Source: Porphyromonas sp. (GTDB lineage: Bacteria > Bacteroidota > Bacteroidia > Bacteroidales > Paludibacteraceae). Taken from it: a DNA stretch of 37,057 nucleotides. Positions within the stretch are counted from its first letter, which is position 1. Every line of letters starts with the position of its first letter. A model generated the notes under the pieces. That model worked only from the letters and a program-made list of their open reading frames with translations. It was not told where the DNA came from and made no database searches. A program made the translations under genes and the position numbers. Location: NCBI GenBank assembly GCA_020726365.1, contig DYSC01000003.1, positions 1 through 37,057 on the forward strand, written 5' to 3'. Below are positions 32,307 to 37,057 of this stretch, in pieces.

Positions 32307-34034
32307 ATGACTTTAAATAAACGATTATTTCTGTACTTTTTCGGCACGTTTTTTTTGTTAACTGCGGCTATTACTTTTTTCCAATATCAACGTGAAAAAG
32401 AGTTCAGAACTGAGCAACTCGATCAGCTTTTAAGCACATACAACAATACCATTTGTAAATACATTCAGGAAAATAAAAATGCGATATCTTCTATAGATAA
32501 TTTAATCAAATATTTTCCGGATTCTACATTAAGAGTAACCTTAATAGATTTAAATGGAAATGTAATGTATGAGAACTCTGTAAAATATGGTACAATTCTC
32601 GAAAACCATGCACATAGACCAGAAATAATAAGCGCCTCGAAATATATAACAGGGAAGGCATTTCGCTTATCGGCTACAACAAATATTAATTATTATTATT
32701 TAGCTCACAAGCACGAACACTTTTATATTCGCACGGCTTTACCATACAATTTAAGCTTAAGTAACACACTAAAAGCGAATACATTATTTTTATATTTCGT
32801 AGCATTTATACTTTTAATAGCAGTAGTTGTATTATTTTATATTACAAAAAGCTTTACAAATTCGATAGATCGGCTATGGAAATTTACTGACCGTGTTGAA
32901 AAAGGTGAAAAAATAGACACTTCTATTCAATTTCCAAAAGACGAATTGGGCGATCTTAGTCGTAATATTGTGCAACTATATCGTACAATGGAAGAAGCAA
33001 AAGATGAAGTAAATCACGAACGCGAAAAATTAAGTAAACATATTCTTATATCGCAAGAAGGTTTGGGGTTTTTCTCAGCCAATAAAAAAGAGATACTCAC
33101 CAACCGCTATTTCATTCAGTATGCCAGTGTGTTAGCTGATTCGCAATTCGATAGCTCGGAAAAAATATTTGAACTTTTGGAATTTGCCGAAATAAATGAA
33201 TTTATAACTGAGAGTCTATTACACGAAAATCTAACCCGTAAACGAATTTTAGTTGAAAAAAACGGAAAGGTATTTAACATACGATGCATTGTATTTCAGG
33301 ATAATACTTTTGAAATTTCGATAAACGATATTACAGCGCAGGAACATGAAAATGAGCTAAAAAGACAGTTAACGCAAAATATTTCGCACGAACTGAAAAC
33401 ACCTGTAAGCAGTATTATGGGATATATGGAGTCAATTTTACAGAATCCCGACATTGATACCGATCGACAACGTTTTTACATCGAACGATCGTTTGTTCAA
33501 GCACAACGTCTTTCGGCGTTGTTGCAGGATATTTCTATTTTAAATAAAATAGAAGAGTCGAATCAGCTTTTCGAAAGAGAAAATTGCGATGTAGCACAAA
33601 CTATCAAAGATGTTATTAATGATGTTCAATTAGAAATTGAAGAGAAAGGTTTTACTATTATCCAAAACATTAGCAAACCATTGTTGATGGAAGGTAATCG
33701 TTCGTTACTTTATTCTGTATTCAGAAACCTTATAGACAATGCATTGAGTTATGCAGGCAACAACTTAACGTTGGAAATTAATTGTTATCGCGAAGATGGA
33801 TACTTTTATTATTTCTCCTTTTCGGACAATGGAATTGGAATTCCAGAAGAGTATTTAGGTAAAATTTTCGAACGTTTTTATCGTATCGACAAAGGGCGTA
33901 GCCGTAAACTTGGTGGTACCGGACTCGGACTATCAATAGTAAAAAATGCAGTACACTTTCACAAAGGAAATATATCAGCTAAAAACTCGTCTACCGGAGG
34001 ATTGATTTTTATATTTTCGCTGCGTAAATTCTAA
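32307..34034 (+). CDS. PhoR-like membrane sensor histidine kinase
   Basis: The protein has 575 aa from the chosen ATG. It has two transmembrane helices (about 7-27 and 160-182) flanking a roughly 130-residue periplasmic sensor region. A HAMP-like linker follows (SIDRLWKFTDRVEKGEKID), then a PAS-like cytoplasmic segment (about 240-340) and the HisKA helix with phosphoacceptor His near residue 361 in NISHELKTPVSSIMGYMES. The ATPase domain has the N box FRNLIDNALSY, G1 FSDNGIGIPEEY, the F box IFERFYRIDKGRSRKLGG and G2 GTGLGLSIVKNAV. I chose ATG 32307. An in-frame ATG at 32274 lies inside the response regulator gene and would put charged residues ahead of the first helix. The signal sensed is unknown; phosphate is a guess from context. 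Confidence 0.92.
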   Translation: MTLNKRLFLYFFGTFFLLTAAITFFQYQREKEFRTEQLDQLLSTYNNTICKYIQENKNAISSIDNLIKYFPDSTLRVTLIDLNGNVMYENSVKYGTILENHAHRPEIISASKYITGKAFRLSATTNINYYYLAHKHEHFYIRTALPYNLSLSNTLKANTLFLYFVAFILLIAVVVLFYITKSFTNSIDRLWKFTDRVEKGEKIDTSIQFPKDELGDLSRNIVQLYRTMEEAKDEVNHEREKLSKHILISQEGLGFFSANKKEILTNRYFIQYASVLADSQFDSSEKIFELLEFAEINEFITESLLHENLTRKRILVEKNGKVFNIRCIVFQDNTFEISINDITAQEHENELKRQLTQNISHELKTPVSSIMGYMESILQNPDIDTDRQRFYIERSFVQAQRLSALLQDISILNKIEESNQLFERENCDVAQTIKDVINDVQLEIEEKGFTIIQNISKPLLMEGNRSLLYSVFRNLIDNALSYAGNNLTLEINCYREDGYFYYFSFSDNGIGIPEEYLGKIFERFYRIDKGRSRKLGGTGLGLSIVKNAVHFHKGNISAKNSSTGGLIFIFSLRKF

Positions 34035-34038
34035 AAAA

Positions 34039-34066
34039 ATAGCGAAGAACGTTACTTCTTCGCTAT
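34039..34066. terminator. Bidirectional terminator between the histidine kinase and DUF349 genes
   Basis: ATAGCGAAGAA (34039-34049) pairs perfectly over 11 bp with TTCTTCGCTAT (34056-34066) around CGTTAC. A run of A precedes it, giving a T-run for minus-strand transcripts, so it is strongest as the terminator of the DUF349 gene. Confidence 0.88.
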
Positions 34067-34090
34067 AAACTATTCAATAGTAACTGCAAA

Positions 34091-35941
34091 CTAAATACTT
34101 TGATCAATAAGTTTTATTTTTTCTTCGATAAGCTTACTTTCGTCTTTAAGAGCTTCAATTTTGCGTTCCATTTCTTTAATTAGTCCGCCGCCTTTTTTGG
34201 ATGCTGAACTAAAAAATCCTATGTTATTTTCGTAAGTTGCAATTTCCGATTTCAGGTGTTCGTAAGCACGTACTAATTTTTCGCGTTCGCGGTAAAGTTT
34301 GTTTTCGCCTTTGGACGATATATCTTTCAAATTGTTTTTGAAATTATCCAATCGACGTTGCGACGCATCCACATTCAACACTTCGAATCGCATGTCAACA
34401 GCTTCGCGGTATTCTTTGTAAACCTTATCCTTTTCTTTGAAAGGCACATGTCCGATTGTATTCCATTCGGCCATAAATGCACGAAGAGTAGTAAGTGTTT
34501 CGGCAGCATTGCCCTCATTTTTAAGCGATTGAATTTTCTGTATCAACTCTTTCTTTTTCAACAAATTATCACCTTCAACACTTTTAGTACTCGATACACT
34601 TTTATTTTTTAACTCAAAGAAATAGTCGCAGGCAGTGATAAAACGTTTCCAAAGTTCGTCGGATATTTTTTTTGCAATCGGACCCGCCATTTTCCACTCT
34701 TTTTGTAACTGAATCAGTTTGTCGGTTGTATCTTTCCAATCGGTACTATCTTTCAAAGCCTCAGCTTGTTCGCACAATGCTTTCTTTTTATCTAAATTCT
34801 GATTTAAAACATTTTTTGATGCTTTATAAAATTCATTTTTAGCTGCAAAAAAAGCATCACAAACCGAACGATAACGCTCGAAAAGCTGTTGGTTTGTTTT
34901 TCGTGGAGCAAAACCCAGTGTTCGCCACTCTTCTTGCCAAGCAAGTATGGCTTGTGTGGCATCGTCCCAAGCTTTATATGTATTAAGCGTTTTATAATCA
35001 AACGCTTCAATTTTTTCACACAAAGCAGTTTTAACAGCTTGATTTTCTTCTTCAATCTGTCGTATTGAATCGAAATGACCCTGATGCTTTTTATTAATAA
35101 CACTCGAGGCTTCTTTGAAGCGGTTCCATATTTCATCGCGATGTTCGCGCGAAACAGGACCCAACTCGTGCCACTCAGCATGAAATTTTTGTAATTGCTG
35201 AAATGCCGATATAACATCCTCTACTTCGGCTAACCGCTCTGCGGCTTCACAAATCAGGGTTTTGGCTTCGAGGTTCTTTTTAAAATCGTATTCACGAAAC
35301 TCGTTGTTAATTTTAATTAAATCCCAAAATTTTTCCTGATAAATATTGTACTGCTTCCAAAGTGTTGTGGCAACCGTAACCGGCACATTACCAATGGATT
35401 TCCATTTCTGTTGCAGGTTTTTAAATTCGGTAATATGCGACGAAACGTCGTCGTTGCTTTCGACCAGATTTTTCATCTGTTCGAGAATATGCTGTTTTTG
35501 AAGCAGATTTTGTTCCTTTTCCTGTTCTAATTTAGCAATAAGAGCAGACTTACGGGCTTTATAATCGTTTAACAGTGATTTTAGCGTCGATTCGAGATCA
35601 TCGATCTGAGCTTTAAACTCAGTCTCTTCGCCTCCATTTTCCACAAACAATTTTTTCAGCTCTTCCAACTCACTTTTTTGTTTTTTGTAAAAAAGTTGTT
35701 TGATGGATTCTACATCTTCCTTAATTTGTTCAATTTCGCCATCAACCAACAATTTCAACGCATCCACCAGCTGCTGACGGCTGTGGTTAGAATAATCGGT
35801 TTTTATAATAATAGCCGCAGGTTCAGCAACCTCAGCAACCGATACTTCGGTAATTTCGGGTGTCGATGTAGTATCAATAACTTCGGTAACAGGTACTTCC
35901 GTTAAGTTTTCATTTTCCTTGTTCAAATCAAGTGAGCTCAT
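34091..35941 (-). CDS. DUF349 repeat protein
   Basis: This 616-aa soluble, mostly helical protein has an acidic N-terminal tail (about 1-60, rich in Glu, Val and Thr) followed by at least five DUF349 repeats of about 70-75 residues. The repeats are recognisable by a Trp-containing helix and a turn: QQKWKSIGNVPV, HAEWHELGPVSREHRDEIW, QEEWRTLGFAPRKTNQQLF, QKEWKMAGPIAKKISDELW and MAEWNTIGHVPFKEKDKVY. A C-terminal coiled coil (about 560-616) ends the protein. DUF349 proteins are common in Bacteroidota and have no firmly established function; one report context is beta-lactam tolerance. I chose the ATG at 35941 because the ATG at 35992 lies within the probable -7 box at 35990-35997. Confidence 0.88.
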   Translation of the reverse strand: MSSLDLNKENENLTEVPVTEVIDTTSTPEITEVSVAEVAEPAAIIIKTDYSNHSRQQLVDALKLLVDGEIEQIKEDVESIKQLFYKKQKSELEELKKLFVENGGEETEFKAQIDDLESTLKSLLNDYKARKSALIAKLEQEKEQNLLQKQHILEQMKNLVESNDDVSSHITEFKNLQQKWKSIGNVPVTVATTLWKQYNIYQEKFWDLIKINNEFREYDFKKNLEAKTLICEAAERLAEVEDVISAFQQLQKFHAEWHELGPVSREHRDEIWNRFKEASSVINKKHQGHFDSIRQIEEENQAVKTALCEKIEAFDYKTLNTYKAWDDATQAILAWQEEWRTLGFAPRKTNQQLFERYRSVCDAFFAAKNEFYKASKNVLNQNLDKKKALCEQAEALKDSTDWKDTTDKLIQLQKEWKMAGPIAKKISDELWKRFITACDYFFELKNKSVSSTKSVEGDNLLKKKELIQKIQSLKNEGNAAETLTTLRAFMAEWNTIGHVPFKEKDKVYKEYREAVDMRFEVLNVDASQRRLDNFKNNLKDISSKGENKLYREREKLVRAYEHLKSEIATYENNIGFFSSASKKGGGLIKEMERKIEALKDESKLIEEKIKLIDQSI

Positions 35942-35989
35942 TTTCAGGTATTTATAAATTATTTTTTGAAATGTGAATAAAAATAAGCA

Positions 35990-35997
35990 CAAAAATA
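35990..35997 (-). promoter_or_regulatory. Bacteroidota -7 box for the DUF349 gene
   Basis: The minus strand reads TATTTTTG, matching TAnnTTTG, 49 bp before the chosen start. It overlaps the alternative upstream ATG and so argues against it. Confidence 0.55.
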
Positions 35998-36055
35998 AGC
36001 TATTTTTTTTAATTATTTGCTTTTTTTAGCCCTACATTCAACATTTATAAGCATT

Positions 36056-36817
36056 TTATTCCAATATACGATGTGTTAAATAGGTATTAGCCTGTTGTTT
36101 GGGGTTAATCTGAATATCGTTGATACTTACATGGTCGGGACGAGTAACAATAAATTCGAGTGCATCAGCAATGTCCTCAGCATTTAAAGGTACAATTCCG
36201 GCATAAACAGCTTTGGCTTTTTGTTCATCGCCATGAAAGCGAACCACCGAAAATTCGGTTTCGACCATTCCCGGCGAAATGGAACTTACTTTGATACCGT
36301 GTTTTAACAAATCGAGTCGCAATCCTTTTGTAATGGCATTTACAGCATGTTTTGTGGCGCAATACACACTTCCGTTGGGATAAACCTCAATTCCGGCAAT
36401 GGATGAAATATTAACAATATGTCCCGCTTTCTTTTCTATCATCAGGGGTACAATGAGTTTTGTAATATAAAGCAAACCCTTTACGTTTGTATCAATCATT
36501 CGTTCATAATCATCCAAATCACTTTCGTCGAAGGGCGAAGCTCCGGCAGCTAATCCGGCATTATTGACCAATACATCAATTGATTGAAATTTTGCAGGTA
36601 ATGACTCAATGGCGTTTTTACATGCTTGGTTATCACGAACATCGAAACAAAGAGACAATACATCCACTCCGAATCCATTTTGTAAATTTTCGGCAAGTTC
36701 ATTTAATCGTTCTTCCCTGCGTCCGGTTATTATCAGATTGTATTTTAATTTAGCCAATCGGTATGCAAAGGCTTTTCCGAATCCGGAAGTTGTACCTGTA
36801 ATTAGTGCTGTTGCCAT
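36056..36817 (-). CDS. Short-chain dehydrogenase/reductase, YdfG-like
   Basis: The 253-aa protein is a classical SDR. It has the Rossmann cofactor motif TGTTSGFGKAFAYRLA (TGxxxGxG, residues 8-15) followed by ITGRREERL; the RR at the end of strand 2 favours NADP(H). NNAGLAAG, the catalytic Ser in VNISSIAG and the YxxxK motif YCATKHAVNAI are present, as is SPGMVETEFS. The overall pattern is closest to YdfG, an NADP-dependent 3-hydroxy acid (L-allo-threonine/serine) dehydrogenase, but substrates of SDRs are hard to assign. It has its own minus-strand -7 box and is not in an evident operon. Confidence 0.9.
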   Translation of the reverse strand: MATALITGTTSGFGKAFAYRLAKLKYNLIITGRREERLNELAENLQNGFGVDVLSLCFDVRDNQACKNAIESLPAKFQSIDVLVNNAGLAAGASPFDESDLDDYERMIDTNVKGLLYITKLIVPLMIEKKAGHIVNISSIAGIEVYPNGSVYCATKHAVNAITKGLRLDLLKHGIKVSSISPGMVETEFSVVRFHGDEQKAKAVYAGIVPLNAEDIADALEFIVTRPDHVSINDIQINPKQQANTYLTHRILE

Positions 36818-36859
36818 TTTATGAAAAAAAATGCTTTAAAAGCTTAGTTGAATAAAGTG

Positions 36860-36867
36860 CAAATATA
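36860..36867 (-). promoter_or_regulatory. Bacteroidota -7 box for the SDR gene
   Basis: The minus strand reads TATATTTG, matching TAnnTTTG, 43 bp before the SDR start. Confidence 0.55.
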
Positions 36868-36981
36868 TTAAACTTTTAATTATAAACCGAAATATAACTT
36901 ACTTGCATTAAAAATAAGCAAACAAAATAAATACGCTAAAACATAACAAAAAAATACTAACACAACAAAAAACACATTACA

Positions 36982-37021
36982 CTGTTACATTTTTGTAATA
37001 TCTTTGTAATATCTTTGTAAT
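36982..37021 (+). promoter_or_regulatory. Four-unit, 11-bp-phased Pho-box-like array at the right edge
   Basis: The units CTGTTAC (36982), TTGTAAT (36993), TTGTAAT (37004) and TTGTAAT (37015) start exactly 11 bp apart. This matches the architecture of PhoB-binding Pho boxes (CTGTCAT every 11 bp). Two TATCTTTG sequences (36999-37006 and 37010-37017) inside the array also fit the -7 consensus, so operator and promoter overlap, or one explains the other. No gene starts before the window ends, so the controlled plus-strand gene must lie beyond it. Confidence 0.6.
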
Positions 37022-37057
37022 GTTTTATTAATGTACATAAAATTTTTATTGAATACA

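Noticed and set aside
34804-35217. Overlapping minus-strand frame within the DUF349 gene
   Set aside because: It is an out-of-frame reading of the DUF349 repeats and only reflects their biased composition.

Overview
The window looks like a low-GC chromosomal segment of a Bacteroidota bacterium, most likely order Bacteroidales (Paludibacter/Dysgonomonas-like; genus not determinable by eye). The reasons are: repeated TAnnTTTG -7 promoter boxes in front of genes; the divergent Bacteroidota RNA polymerase omega subunit; the coaBC-DUF4835-recN gene order; DUF349 repeat proteins; lipoprotein BamD and ApbE; and a BtuB/BtuG-type cobalamin uptake pair. No rRNA, tRNA, CRISPR array, phage or intact insertion sequence was found.

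Layout. 1-9.3 kb: prfC, then rnr and a family 2 glycosyltransferase on the minus strand, cca, a GNAT acetyltransferase, a YycJ-type metallo-hydrolase and a polyprenol-phosphate sugar transferase. 9.3-16.9 kb: a plus-strand housekeeping run, pyrC-apbE, bamD-rpoZ, coaBC-DUF4835-recN. 17.0-21.6 kb: an accessory-looking cobalamin locus made of a promoter, a cobalamin riboswitch with two oversized peripheral arms, btuB, a btuG-like surface lipoprotein, and a cobyric acid synthase gene cut off after about 66 codons. The break is followed at once by a 120-bp GC-rich, strongly folded island and about 540 bp without genes. 21.6-27.3 kb: trkH, recF and nrdJ, the last an adenosylcobalamin-dependent class II ribonucleotide reductase. 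27.3-29.5 kb, minus strand: yebC, a degraded NAD(P)H-hydrate epimerase relic, lipA. 29.6-37 kb: a U32/RlhA-like protein, a PhoB/PhoR-like two-component pair, a DUF349 protein, an SDR oxidoreductase, and at the right edge a four-unit 11-bp-phased direct repeat resembling a Pho box.

How it fits together. Cobalamin import (btuB-btuG under B12 riboswitch control) plausibly supplies the cofactor for NrdJ about 4 kb away, while cobQ at this locus is a stump. The PhoB/PhoR-like regulators, a two-unit Pho-box-like site in their own promoter region and the four-unit array at the right edge suggest a phosphate-starvation module that continues past the window. Several families of short dispersed repeats occupy the intergenic DNA. 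One reaches the stop codon of rnr, two sit inside variable arms of the riboswitch, and another carries the stop codon of the epimerase relic.

All calls come from reading motifs and translations by eye. No alignment, database search or RNA folding was run. Gene-family names are from recognition, and repeat-family statements are inferences that need a genome-wide search.
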